Program-made: the position numbers and the translations under genes
Assembly (NCBI GenBank): GCA_910579495.1
Contig: CAJTVD010000016.1
Span: 48,035-58,333 of the forward strand
Length of the DNA: 10,299 bases
Reading direction: 5' to 3'
Origin: an uncultured Lachnospiraceae bacterium
GTDB lineage: Bacteria; Bacillota; Clostridia; Lachnospirales; Lachnospiraceae
The notes under the pieces: generated by a model
Databases searched by the model: none
The model's input: only the letters and a program-made list of their open reading frames with translations
Told to the model about the DNA's origin: nothing
Part shown: positions 1-7,346 of the stretch, one piece after another
Layout of the letters: every line of letters starts with the position of its first letter
How positions within the stretch are numbered: the first letter of the stretch is position 1

Positions 1-176
1 GATCCCGGATGGGACCAGCCATAAAAAACCAGGGAAGCGGCAAAGAGAAACAGTTTCCCGAAAAGGGATCCCCACCGCCCCCCTGACAGCCCCCTGACAG
101 CCCTTTGGCAGATTGCATATCCCGCCAGTACAAGGGGGAAAAACAAAAACACAAACCCATACGAATTAAACAGCAT
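1..176 (-). CDS. MBOAT-family O-acyltransferase, N-terminal fragment (runs off the left edge)
   Basis: Only the first 58 codons are in the window. The peptide begins MLFNSYGFVFLFFPLVLAGY and later has KLFLFAASLVFYGWSHP. Both resemble the standard opening of membrane-bound O-acyltransferases of the AlgI/DltB type (COG1696): the MLFNSY start, a first membrane helix, then an LxxASLxFYGW second helix. These enzymes move acyl groups, usually acetyl or D-alanyl, onto extracytoplasmic glycans or teichoic acids. The catalytic histidine lies well beyond the window, so activity cannot be judged. The start is well supported: its ATG overlaps the stop of the preceding gene by one base (TAATG) and a GAGG-type ribosome binding site lies just upstream, inside that gene. 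This implies translational coupling. An O-acylation role for the glycan made by this operon is inferred. Confidence 0.8.
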   Translation of the reverse strand, partial: MLFNSYGFVFLFFPLVLAGYAICQRAVRGLSGGRWGSLFGKLFLFAASLVFYGWSHPG

Positions 177-979
177 TATTCCTCATCCCCGTAATATTTT
201 TGCCATTGGCTTACAGCCTCCACTGTTACCGGGTCCTGGTATACCCGGTAACCGCCGATGGTATCCACCAGCACCAGCCCGCCTGCCTCCGGGTCGATAT
301 CCGTCTGCCTGCCCTCTTCCATGATAATATACTGGCAGTATTCCTCCCTTGTGGCCGCAAGCAGCTCCTCCACGGGCACCACCTCCGGCTTTTCCATCAC
401 CTCATAGACCGCATTATAATAATCCCACCGCCCTACCATCATCTCCCTGCCATAGGGCATATCAATTGTAGCATCATACTGCCTCACAAAGTGGATCAGG
501 CCCGGAGGCATCACTGCCTTTACCCTGATACCAGAATTCCCCGAGCCAATCAGGTCACAGATTTTAACTACCGTCCCCGGGATATGGTAGGGATTTTCCG
601 CCTTTGAGATATATTGGCCTTTATACACATAGCTCCCGCACAAAATAATCAGCCCGGCAGAAACCACCAGCCCAATCCTTCTGTGCTGTGCAAAAAAACA
701 GCAGGCTCCATAGCAGGCGATGATTCCCATGGGAATGGTCCAAAGGATACGGTAATAGGTCTCCCCGTCCAGCCCCGCCGCCACGAACAGCTTCCTGCTC
801 ACGGGAAAAAGAAACAGCCCCAGGATAATCACCGGCACATAGACCAGCAGGATACGCACCCTTTTCTCCCTCTCCTTTATCAGCAGATATCCCCAGGAGA
901 GGAAAGAGAGCAGGAGCAAAAGCTTAAGCCCCGTATATAATTTCAGCATCACAAAGCTTTCCATAAATATTCCAAACAT
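176..979 (-). CDS. C-terminal part of a split DUF6077-like polytopic membrane protein
   Basis: This frame encodes 267 residues. About four hydrophobic segments fall near residues 12-33, 42-62, 76-96 and 102-118, followed by a soluble tail of about 150 residues. The segment TYYRILWTIP and a closing GGYRVYQ-like strand fit the C-terminal half of large GT-C-like membrane proteins of the DUF6077 kind, recalled from memory rather than searched. Such proteins are usually about 600-660 residues, and this frame plus its upstream neighbour (368 residues) add up to that size. The two share a reading frame but are separated by 60 bases holding TGA and TAA stops. The ATG at 979 has its own Shine-Dalgarno site, GAGG at 986-989, six bases upstream, so it may be translated separately. 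Its stop overlaps the MBOAT start. Function is unknown; a role in surface-glycan assembly is inferred from its neighbours. Confidence 0.62.
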   Translation of the reverse strand: MFGIFMESFVMLKLYTGLKLLLLLSFLSWGYLLIKEREKRVRILLVYVPVIILGLFLFPVSRKLFVAAGLDGETYYRILWTIPMGIIACYGACCFFAQHRRIGLVVSAGLIILCGSYVYKGQYISKAENPYHIPGTVVKICDLIGSGNSGIRVKAVMPPGLIHFVRQYDATIDMPYGREMMVGRWDYYNAVYEVMEKPEVVPVEELLAATREEYCQYIIMEEGRQTDIDPEAGGLVLVDTIGGYRVYQDPVTVEAVSQWQKYYGDEE

Positions 980-1016
980 AAATTACCTCATTTTCCCAAG
1001 GATCTTTGCCTGGCCG

Positions 1017-1039
1017 TTTTGGGCTCTTGTAGCCCAAAA
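1017..1039. repeat. Perfect 9-bp inverted repeat in the gap of the split gene
   Basis: TTTTGGGCT (1017-1025) and AGCCCAAAA (1031-1039) are exact reverse complements around a 5-base loop. The repeat begins directly after the stop codon of the 368-residue frame (1040-1042). It is not a standard intrinsic terminator: the T run precedes the stem and an A run follows it on either strand. It could form an RNA hairpin between the two halves of the split gene. Confidence 0.6.
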
Positions 1040-2146
1040 TCACACCCCCCCAATGAGCCCATGGGTAAGCGCCAGGTAAAGAAGCACATAAAGCCCGCCG
1101 GGCACACAGCAGATCCCAGCCTTTATAAGCACAGAAAATTTCTTCTCCCAAAGGGCAAACAAAACGCCAAACCCCCCGGTCATCAGGCAGCTTAACAACA
1201 CCGCCAGGGAACTGGAAGCGCCCCCTGCCAGGTTCAGGCATCCAAGCAAAACCCAAAAACCACTTTTGCCGCTTCCCCCCTTCTTTTTCTTCCCCTCCGG
1301 CCCAAACAGGCACAGGAACAGCCATAAAACCGCAGGGATCACAAAATTCCCGGCAAAAGACTTCCCCTGCCAGGTCCTGGTAAGGAAAAAGGTCTCTGTG
1401 GTATAAAGGGAAATGTTCCCAAACATCTGCCACAGGGCAATCAGCACCATAAACCCTGGAAGCAGCTGCCTTTTTTTCCAAAAAAGCGCAAGCCCGGCCT
1501 GATAATACAGAATATATGTGAGGGGGATCAAAATAAGGGGCGCTATACTGTGGCAGAAAATGGTGGCGTGTATGCCGCACATTGTACCCACATATGCCTC
1601 CCAGATGGGAAACAGGGCAAGGGCATGGCGCACATCCAGGGGGGCGCTCCTGCCGGTATAAGGGTTTACCCGGTATAAGGTGTCCAGCTGCTGGGCCGCA
1701 AGAGCCTGGGCGCCATAATAAGCATCGTCCCCGTCAAAGGACGCCCGGGTATATGCCATATAAAGCTGGAACACCACAAGCAGCAAAAACAGGGCCAGCG
1801 TCCCGCGCCCCTCAAAGCCCCATCCTTTCAGGGAAGAAAATCCTTCCAGCCTCAGGCTGTACCCCCTTTTCCCCCTCCAGTAAGTGATACCCGCACCGGA
1901 AAGGGCGGCAACAAGCAAGGCCGCCGTAAACCATCCGGTAAAGGTGGAAAAACCATTGTATGCCTGAAAGACCACCACCGGAATACCGGCCACCTCCAGC
2001 AGGGTAAAAAGAAGAATATACCCGGAAGAGAGGATGGCTCCCGGTGTCCGGAAACGCTTATCCAGATAAGGCATGGGCAAAAGCCCTATACAAAAGGGTA
2101 CCGCCAAAAGCCAGATAAATAAACTGAATATTTTTATGATTGTCAT
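1040..2146 (-). CDS. N-terminal part of a split DUF6077-like polytopic membrane protein
   Basis: This frame encodes 368 residues with roughly eight hydrophobic segments. Residues 138-141 read DGDD, followed by AYYGAQ and then an NPYTG motif (161-165). A TWQGK motif lies at 258-262. This pattern, an acidic pair in an external loop after an early helix, is typical of GT-C-fold glycosyltransferase-like proteins, and the NPYTG/TWQGK combination matches my memory of the DUF6077 family. Family members are about 600-660 residues, so this is only the front part; the 267-residue frame downstream supplies the rest. The frame ends in a lysine-poor hydrophobic segment just after a run of seven Gs. The start has a good site, GGGAG, seven bases before the ATG, and lies 37 bases after the glycosyltransferase stop. 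Whether the enzyme works as two polypeptides or is broken cannot be decided here. Confidence 0.65.
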   Translation of the reverse strand: MTIIKIFSLFIWLLAVPFCIGLLPMPYLDKRFRTPGAILSSGYILLFTLLEVAGIPVVVFQAYNGFSTFTGWFTAALLVAALSGAGITYWRGKRGYSLRLEGFSSLKGWGFEGRGTLALFLLLVVFQLYMAYTRASFDGDDAYYGAQALAAQQLDTLYRVNPYTGRSAPLDVRHALALFPIWEAYVGTMCGIHATIFCHSIAPLILIPLTYILYYQAGLALFWKKRQLLPGFMVLIALWQMFGNISLYTTETFFLTRTWQGKSFAGNFVIPAVLWLFLCLFGPEGKKKKGGSGKSGFWVLLGCLNLAGGASSSLAVLLSCLMTGGFGVLFALWEKKFSVLIKAGICCVPGGLYVLLYLALTHGLIGGV

Positions 2147-2183
2147 TATTGATCTCCCGATCCCCTTTCCGCTCCCGTAATTT

Positions 2184-3701
2184 TTAGCCCTGCTTGCGCC
2201 GGAACAGGTAATATGTAAAATCTATCCCTTCCTGCTGCCAGGGTTCCTCCCCCACAAGCTGGTACTTTTCCCAAATCACCTCCGGGAAACTGTCCCTGGC
2301 GATAATGTAATCTGTAAGCCCCTCCCTGATGTACCTTTCCTGTTCCGTAAGCACATCCTCAATAGCAAGGGTCTGGGTCTGGAACCAACGGCAGGTGGGC
2401 ACAATGCCGCACACAGTATATAACCCCGCATCCAGGCACCCGATATTTAGCAGCGTCGGATCCGGCGTCTGCCATACAATATCCCTGAATTTATACAAAA
2501 AAATATCTTCCTTTTTTTCCCTCATATGGGGGATATTCATGGAGCCCGCCCAGATTATCCCCACCCCAAGGGCAAGGGCTGCCAGCGCCGCCATCCAGCG
2601 CCGGAATCCTCCTGCTCCCGGAAACCTGTCCCAGGCCCCCTCCAGCGCCTGTCCCAGAAACGCAAACCCCAGCGGCGTAAACACCCCCAGGGGCAGGGCA
2701 TAATAAGGAAGCTCCGAGCCCCCCACATAGATGCCCAGGAACAGAAAAAAGCTAAGGGCAAATATATGGAAACGGCCCAGCCACGTCCTCCCCTTCCCTG
2801 CCTGCCACAAAATCCCCGGTATCACAAAGGCAAAATAAACCATGTTCGTCCTGATTACCCAGTAAAGGAGCTTGCTTAAAGTATAAACCCGCTGGAAAAA
2901 GCCCGGTCCTTCCCCGTTTAAATTGCTATATACAAATACATTAATGTGCACATAACCCCAATACCATTCATACAGGCCGCCTCTTATGCCAAAATAAACT
3001 GCCCAGGGAAGAAAGGGCAGCAGCATTCCCAGCAGAAAAACCAGGCAGCCCCTTACCGCCCCAAAAAAATCCTTCCGGGACAGAAAAGAAAATGCAACAC
3101 ACATCATCCATCCAAAGAAAAATCCCAGGGAGGTAAACTTGATATTGGCTACCATCCCTGCCAGGATGCCTGCTGTGAAAATAACCTTCCATCCCATTTC
3201 CTCATGGGGATACCCCTTTTGGAAATAAGCAAGGGAAAAGTACAGCCCCCAAACCAGGAAGGGGAAACACACTTCCTCCGCACTGCCGCCCCAGTAAAAG
3301 CTCCGGGAACATACCACCACTGCCAGCACAAGGGGGCTAGCGCAAAGAGCCGTGGATTTCTTTACATACAGGCTAAGGATGCGGCAGATGCCAGCCAAAT
3401 CAAACGCTGCCAGTATCACCTCCAGGAAAAAAACTCCCAGAAAATCCCTGGGGGAGGCCAGCCAGGCAAGCCCATAGAAAAAATACAGGTACATCCCCTT
3501 CTGGTCAAACACATCCCGGTAGGGCATCTTCCCATTAAATAACGCCTTTCCCACTGAAAAGTAACTGTTGGCGTCGTTCCAGTCATTACAGGGATACAGA
3601 AAGGAAGAACGGGTGGCAGGCAGCATCAGCAAAAACGCGGCCGCTATGAAATAGGCCGCCGCCAGATAGTCCCTTTTTTCCCTGCTTGCTCTCTCCAACA
3701 T
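2184..3701 (-). CDS. GT-C-like polytopic membrane glycosyltransferase
   Basis: The predicted product has 505 residues and about ten hydrophobic segments, with a short soluble C-terminal domain of roughly 90 residues. Just after the first helix, around residues 39-70, the sequence has NDWNDANSYF, a GK..FNGKMPYRD stretch and FDQKGMYLYF. An aspartate in the first external loop followed by G...G..PYRD..xxKG is characteristic of GT-C glycosyltransferases (PMT/ArnT/GT39-like), which use polyprenyl-phosphate sugars on the outer face of the membrane. The acceptor and sugar are unknown. I chose the ATG at 3701 because GGGAGG lies six bases upstream; the in-frame ATG at 3707 abuts that site with no spacer and would add only two residues. 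The gene starts 30 bases after the rhamnosidase stop and is probably co-transcribed with it. Confidence 0.8.
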   Translation of the reverse strand: MLERASREKRDYLAAAYFIAAAFLLMLPATRSSFLYPCNDWNDANSYFSVGKALFNGKMPYRDVFDQKGMYLYFFYGLAWLASPRDFLGVFFLEVILAAFDLAGICRILSLYVKKSTALCASPLVLAVVVCSRSFYWGGSAEEVCFPFLVWGLYFSLAYFQKGYPHEEMGWKVIFTAGILAGMVANIKFTSLGFFFGWMMCVAFSFLSRKDFFGAVRGCLVFLLGMLLPFLPWAVYFGIRGGLYEWYWGYVHINVFVYSNLNGEGPGFFQRVYTLSKLLYWVIRTNMVYFAFVIPGILWQAGKGRTWLGRFHIFALSFFLFLGIYVGGSELPYYALPLGVFTPLGFAFLGQALEGAWDRFPGAGGFRRWMAALAALALGVGIIWAGSMNIPHMREKKEDIFLYKFRDIVWQTPDPTLLNIGCLDAGLYTVCGIVPTCRWFQTQTLAIEDVLTEQERYIREGLTDYIIARDSFPEVIWEKYQLVGEEPWQQEGIDFTYYLFRRKQG

Positions 3702-3731
3702 GTCCATCCTCCCATCCTGACGCTTCCCGTA

Positions 3732-6700
3732 TCAGTTAACCCGGTAGCTTCCCGATACCAAGTGGTATTCTGCTTTTTCAGCGCTTTCCCCCTGTCCTGC
3801 CAGATCCCCATTGATCCGATAGGGTTCTTCCCTGGCAGGCAGGATCAATGTGGCTGTGGTGTTTGCGGGAATCTCAAAATAATATTCGTATCCGGCTTCC
3901 GTTTCCTTCCATTCTACACTAATTTTCCCATATGCACCAGTATAATTTCCCTTTGCAAAGCTTAAACCGCCGCCAGGCTTTGGCTCCAAAATAATATGCT
4001 GAAAGCCTGGGCAGCTTTCATCGCTCTGTATCCCAAGCACATCCGTATAAATCCATTGTGCCGGCGTTCCATAGGCATAGTGGTTTAAAGAGCCTACCAA
4101 CCGATACTGCCCTTCTTCCTGCTGCCCCATCATTAAAGATTCCCAGGTGGTAGTCGCTCCCTGTGCCACAATATAGAGCAAAGAAGGAAATTCCTCCTGG
4201 AGCAGCATTTCATATGCCTCCTGGGTCATTTGGTTATGGCTGAATGCCGGGAGTAAATAGCCAATGCCGGAATACCCGCTCTTCATATGATACCCGCTAT
4301 ACTCCGCCAATAATTTTAAGTGCCCTGCTGCCCCTTCCCTCAGTTCTTCGGGAAACATAGAAAACTCCAGCCCCAGGGCATAGGAAGTCTGGGTATTGCA
4401 TATGGTCTTACCGTCGGGAAGCACAAATTGCCTCTGCCATGCCATTTTAAAATTTTCAAAAACTTGTTGATAATGCTCCCTGTCCTCCTCTTTTCCCAAC
4501 GCTTTGGCCATCCTTGAAAGCAAATCCGCAGAATGGGCACACCATGCAGTGTCGGATAAATCCGAAGGCGTATCCTCCAGGGAAAGATGGTCCCCATATC
4601 CACCCCACCGGCGGACATACTCTTCACTGGTATCCTCCAGCATGTCAACCCAACGGCACAAAGCCTCATAATTTTCTTCCAGGATGCTTTTATCCCCAAA
4701 CTGGGTATAAAGATTCCATGTAATCACTACTGCAGCATCCCCCCAACAGTTTTTAGAAATCGCGCCTCCCTTTCCATCCCACTCCGTGCCAAAATTCCTC
4801 GGCGCCATGTCAGGGAAAGAGCCGCCCTCAGACTGGATGTTCCTCAAATCTCTCAGATACTTTCTGTAAAAGTTATAAGTATCCATATGGTAGGACGCTG
4901 TGCGGGAAAAAATCTGGGCATCCCCCGCCCAGCCGTGCCGCTCATCCCGTTGGGGGCAGTCCATGGGGTTGTCCATAAAATTACTGATCTGGCTCCAAAG
5001 CGTACTTTGGTAATAACGGTTCAAAGCTTCATTTGAACAATAAAATTCGCCCGTCCTCTCCAGTCCGGATGATAAGACAATCCCTTCCACCTCCTCCGCC
5101 AAAGGAGCTTCCTCCAGCCCGGTAACCTGCAGGTACCGGAAGCCGTGAAAGGTAAATTCCGGCTCAAAAACTTCTCCCCCCTCTTCCCCCTTTAACACAT
5201 AATAATCGGTAGCTTCCGCTGTAAGCAGGTTTTCCGTCCAGACAGTCCCGATTCCATCGTCCCTGTTCAGCATTTCCTCCCTGTTTATCTCTTCCCCATA
5301 ACGGAGGGTAATTACCTGCCCCTTTTTACCTGTCACCTTAATCCGGCAGGTTCCCGCAAAATTCTGTCCAAAATCATATACAAATGTATTTTCCTCCGGT
5401 TCTGTTACGCCCACCGGGCTAAGTGTTTCCACGCAGACAATAGGCTCATTCCTTTTTCCGGTAAGAGGAATGTCCAGATAAGCCTGCTCCACCTTATTTT
5501 CCTCTGCCTGCTGCCACCCTTCTTCCCAAAAACCTGCCTCGTCAAAGCCTTCTTTTTCATAATTTGCATCATAAAACTCCCCATGGTACAAATCGTCCTC
5601 CCGCACAGGGCCGTCCAGGCAGCAATGGAAGCTGCTGTCCGTTTCTATTACCTCAACGCTGCCGTCTGCATATGTGATTTCCAGTTTCCCTAACAGCGCA
5701 TTTTTATCACCCCAGGGATTCCAAATCTCCGGGTAGCCTACTGCCCTGTCATACCAGCCGTGGAGCAAGATAATCCCCACTGCATTGTCCTCCCCTGTGT
5801 TGATCAGGCCTGTCACATCATATGTCACATAGGAAAGCTCACTGTTATAGGCAAGCTTGCCCGGGCTAAAGTAATCCTGCGAAACCCTCTCTCCATTTAT
5901 GGACAAAGAAAAACTCCCCAAGGCAGTCATATATACCCTTGCGCCTGTGACCTCCTTATCCTGGACGGGAAATTCTCTCCTGAACATGGGGGCCGGGCGC
6001 TCCCCTCCCTTTGTGAGCATAAGGCCGCAGCCAATTTTCAGCCTCCCCTCTTCTACCGGCACATAATAAGGGGCAAAAATATTGTCTTCCCCCTCAAAAT
6101 CTTCCTCATATATTACCCCTCCCGACAGATCTTTTATCAATATGTTATCCAGCCAGGCATAAAGGCTCCCCCGGGATTTGTAATAGCCAATGCTATCCAG
6201 GGATGTACGCCCAATAAAAAAATGCCCGGCCTGTTTACCGTTAATCCCCACCTGGGCACTTTCCCCCTCAACCAGGATCTCTACCTCAAACAAAGACTGT
6301 CCCTGGGAAATACAATGGGAGATGTCTGTTTCTTCCTCCCACAGAATTTCACAGCAGTCTATCTGCTTCAGCCAAAAACTGGCTTCTTCCCCCTGCCGCT
6401 GGATTTCACACAGGTAAAACTCCCCATAACGGCCTTCTCCTGCCCCAAAAATAAAACCTGCCGTTGTTTCCTCCAGTTCCATCTGATAGCTGATAGAATA
6501 GCCTTCTAAACTCTTTGGCGTCCTTTCCCCCGGAAGCGTATCCATAGCGGAAATCCATTTGGCCCCAGACATCCCCTCCCCCATAAGCCCTGTCTCAAAC
6601 CATGCCTCTTCCCCGGATATACAAGCCTCGCCATTTTCATCCCAAACCTCTACCTTCCAGAAATACCTTTGCCTTGGAAGGAGTGCCTGCCCATTGTATG

Positions 6701-7022
6701 TAATCCCCACAGACTCTGCTCTGGTTACTTTCCCACTGTCCCAAAAGTACTGCCCCTTTGCCAGATGCTCCCTGCTGTCCGCCACATAGACCCTGTAAGC
6801 GCTTTGGGCCGCCCCCCTTCTGGTACTTTCCATCTGCCAGCTAAACACTGGAAACTCCTCATCAATCCCCAGGGGATTTTGCAAATGGCATACTTCCAGG
6901 CCATGGACCGTCAAAGCTTCCTGTTCTCCGGCACAGCCCTTCCCTGCCTCCCTGCCTCCTGCAATGCACAAAACAGCAGCAAGGCCCAAAAGCGCCATTC
7001 CTGCCTGGAATAAGTTTTTCAT
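3732..7022 (-). CDS. Exported GH78 alpha-L-rhamnosidase-type glycoside hydrolase
   Basis: The predicted product has 1096 residues and should remove terminal alpha-L-rhamnose by an inverting mechanism. The N-terminus (MKNLFQAGMALLGLAAVLC) looks like a signal peptide or anchor; no convincing lipobox is present. Visible domains, in order: an Ig-like domain (about 40-145), an extra beta-rich insert (about 160-320), a Bac_rhamnosid_N-like domain (about 345-510), a concanavalin-like domain with VYDFGQNFAG (about 547-556), the (alpha/alpha)6 catalytic barrel (about 650-1000), and a C-terminal beta-sandwich. The GH78 signature DCPQRDERHGWAGDAQ places the likely general acid at Glu694; TTTWES places the likely base at Glu961. 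The spacing of 267 residues is close to that in characterised GH78 enzymes. The in-frame ATGs at 7037 and 7085 have purine-rich sites only two bases upstream, whereas GGTGGG lies seven bases before 7022, so I chose 7022, with moderate certainty. It heads the leftward operon. The exact substrate may not be rhamnose. Confidence 0.93.
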   Translation of the reverse strand: MKNLFQAGMALLGLAAVLCIAGGREAGKGCAGEQEALTVHGLEVCHLQNPLGIDEEFPVFSWQMESTRRGAAQSAYRVYVADSREHLAKGQYFWDSGKVTRAESVGITYNGQALLPRQRYFWKVEVWDENGEACISGEEAWFETGLMGEGMSGAKWISAMDTLPGERTPKSLEGYSISYQMELEETTAGFIFGAGEGRYGEFYLCEIQRQGEEASFWLKQIDCCEILWEEETDISHCISQGQSLFEVEILVEGESAQVGINGKQAGHFFIGRTSLDSIGYYKSRGSLYAWLDNILIKDLSGGVIYEEDFEGEDNIFAPYYVPVEEGRLKIGCGLMLTKGGERPAPMFRREFPVQDKEVTGARVYMTALGSFSLSINGERVSQDYFSPGKLAYNSELSYVTYDVTGLINTGEDNAVGIILLHGWYDRAVGYPEIWNPWGDKNALLGKLEITYADGSVEVIETDSSFHCCLDGPVREDDLYHGEFYDANYEKEGFDEAGFWEEGWQQAEENKVEQAYLDIPLTGKRNEPIVCVETLSPVGVTEPEENTFVYDFGQNFAGTCRIKVTGKKGQVITLRYGEEINREEMLNRDDGIGTVWTENLLTAEATDYYVLKGEEGGEVFEPEFTFHGFRYLQVTGLEEAPLAEEVEGIVLSSGLERTGEFYCSNEALNRYYQSTLWSQISNFMDNPMDCPQRDERHGWAGDAQIFSRTASYHMDTYNFYRKYLRDLRNIQSEGGSFPDMAPRNFGTEWDGKGGAISKNCWGDAAVVITWNLYTQFGDKSILEENYEALCRWVDMLEDTSEEYVRRWGGYGDHLSLEDTPSDLSDTAWCAHSADLLSRMAKALGKEEDREHYQQVFENFKMAWQRQFVLPDGKTICNTQTSYALGLEFSMFPEELREGAAGHLKLLAEYSGYHMKSGYSGIGYLLPAFSHNQMTQEAYEMLLQEEFPSLLYIVAQGATTTWESLMMGQQEEGQYRLVGSLNHYAYGTPAQWIYTDVLGIQSDESCPGFQHIILEPKPGGGLSFAKGNYTGAYGKISVEWKETEAGYEYYFEIPANTTATLILPAREEPYRINGDLAGQGESAEKAEYHLVSGSYRVN

Positions 7023-7118
7023 TTTTATGCCCACCATTTCTCCCACCCATTTAAAGGACATTAGTAAAACTGTAATAATTACCATATCCCTTACAAATCT
7101 CTGTTATTTATCTTACTA

Positions 7119-7147
7119 ATTTTACAAAAAATCCTCAAATATGTAAA
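7119..7147 (-). promoter_or_regulatory. Sigma-A-type promoter for the leftward operon
   Basis: On the minus strand TTTACA (7142-7147) and TAAAAT (7119-7124) are separated by exactly 17 bases; each hexamer matches the consensus at five of six positions. Transcription would start near 7112, about 90 bases before the preferred rhamnosidase start. The surroundings are strongly AT-rich. No other minus-strand gap before position 1 is long enough to suggest another main promoter, so the five downstream frames probably share this one. Confidence 0.65.
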
Positions 7148-7252
7148 TATTTTTATAAAAATTAAACAGCAATATTAATTAACATGTGCCTGATATTATA
7201 TTAGAAGTTATTGGGGACAGCCCCTTGCCTGCGCAGATTCAATTTTGCTTCC

Positions 7253-7268
7253 AAAAGTGGACACTTTT
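7253..7268. promoter_or_regulatory. Candidate operator: perfect palindrome AAAAGTG-GA-CACTTTT
   Basis: Seven-base half sites, AAAAGTG (7253-7259) and CACTTTT (7262-7268), flank a two-base centre. The palindrome covers the whole -35 box of the rightward promoter (7258-7263), so a bound dimeric regulator would block RNA polymerase. The two-base loop is too short for a useful RNA hairpin, which favours a DNA-binding site. No regulator gene is present in the window. Confidence 0.5.
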
Positions 7269-7286
7269 TTTAATGTATGCTACAAT
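7258..7286 (+). promoter_or_regulatory. Extended -10 sigma-A promoter for the FAD oxidoreductase
   Basis: TGGACA (7258-7263) and TACAAT (7281-7286) are 17 bases apart, each with one mismatch to consensus, and TGC directly precedes the -10 box, giving the extended TGN element. Transcription should begin near 7293. This leaves a leader of about 54 bases before the start codon at 7347. Confidence 0.75.
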
Positions 7287-7325
7287 GGGTAATGGATGCG
7301 CATAGTATCAGCTATGATTTCACAC

Positions 7326-7336
7326 AGGAAAGGTGG
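7326..7336 (+). promoter_or_regulatory. Ribosome binding site deciding the oxidoreductase start
   Basis: AGGAAAGGTGG ends ten bases before the ATG at 7347. An upstream in-frame ATG at 7296 lies only about three bases after the predicted transcription start and has no such site, so it is unlikely to be used. The peptide from 7347 begins directly with the FAD-binding beta strand (MKKALVIGAGPAG). Confidence 0.75.
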
Positions 7337-7346
7337 ATATAACAGC

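Noticed and set aside
80..101. Two tandem copies of CCCCTGACAGC
   Set aside because: A recent 11-base duplication would shift the frame, yet the MBOAT peptide continues correctly after it. It is low-complexity coding sequence.
1040..1042. TGA read as selenocysteine or another recoded residue
   Set aside because: A TAA follows 19 codons later in the same frame, so reading through TGA alone would not join the halves, and no recoding element is evident.
924..1580. Minus-strand open frame of 218 residues overlapping the split membrane protein
   Set aside because: It overlaps the real frame for most of its length, is rich in W, P and charged residues with no coherent domain, and has no convincing start site.
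2946..3542. Long plus-strand open frame opposite the glycosyltransferase
   Set aside because: It is antisense to a well-supported gene and its product is a low-complexity, proline/lysine/glutamine-rich sequence without a domain. The long frame at 5760-6509 is rejected for the same reason.
7023..7085. Longer rhamnosidase starting at 7085
   Set aside because: Its purine-rich site is only two bases from the ATG, and it would put a second hydrophobic stretch before an otherwise standard signal peptide. It cannot be fully excluded, since it also follows the promoter.
7213..7224. GGGG-ACAG-CCCC mini-dyad between the two promoters
   Set aside because: A four-base stem is too weak to call as an operator or terminator without conservation data.
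7319..7333. ATTTCACACAGGAAA matches the E. coli lacZ leader used in cloning vectors
   Set aside because: The match is about 15 bases around an ordinary ribosome binding site, and no other vector sequence is present, so coincidence is likelier than contamination.
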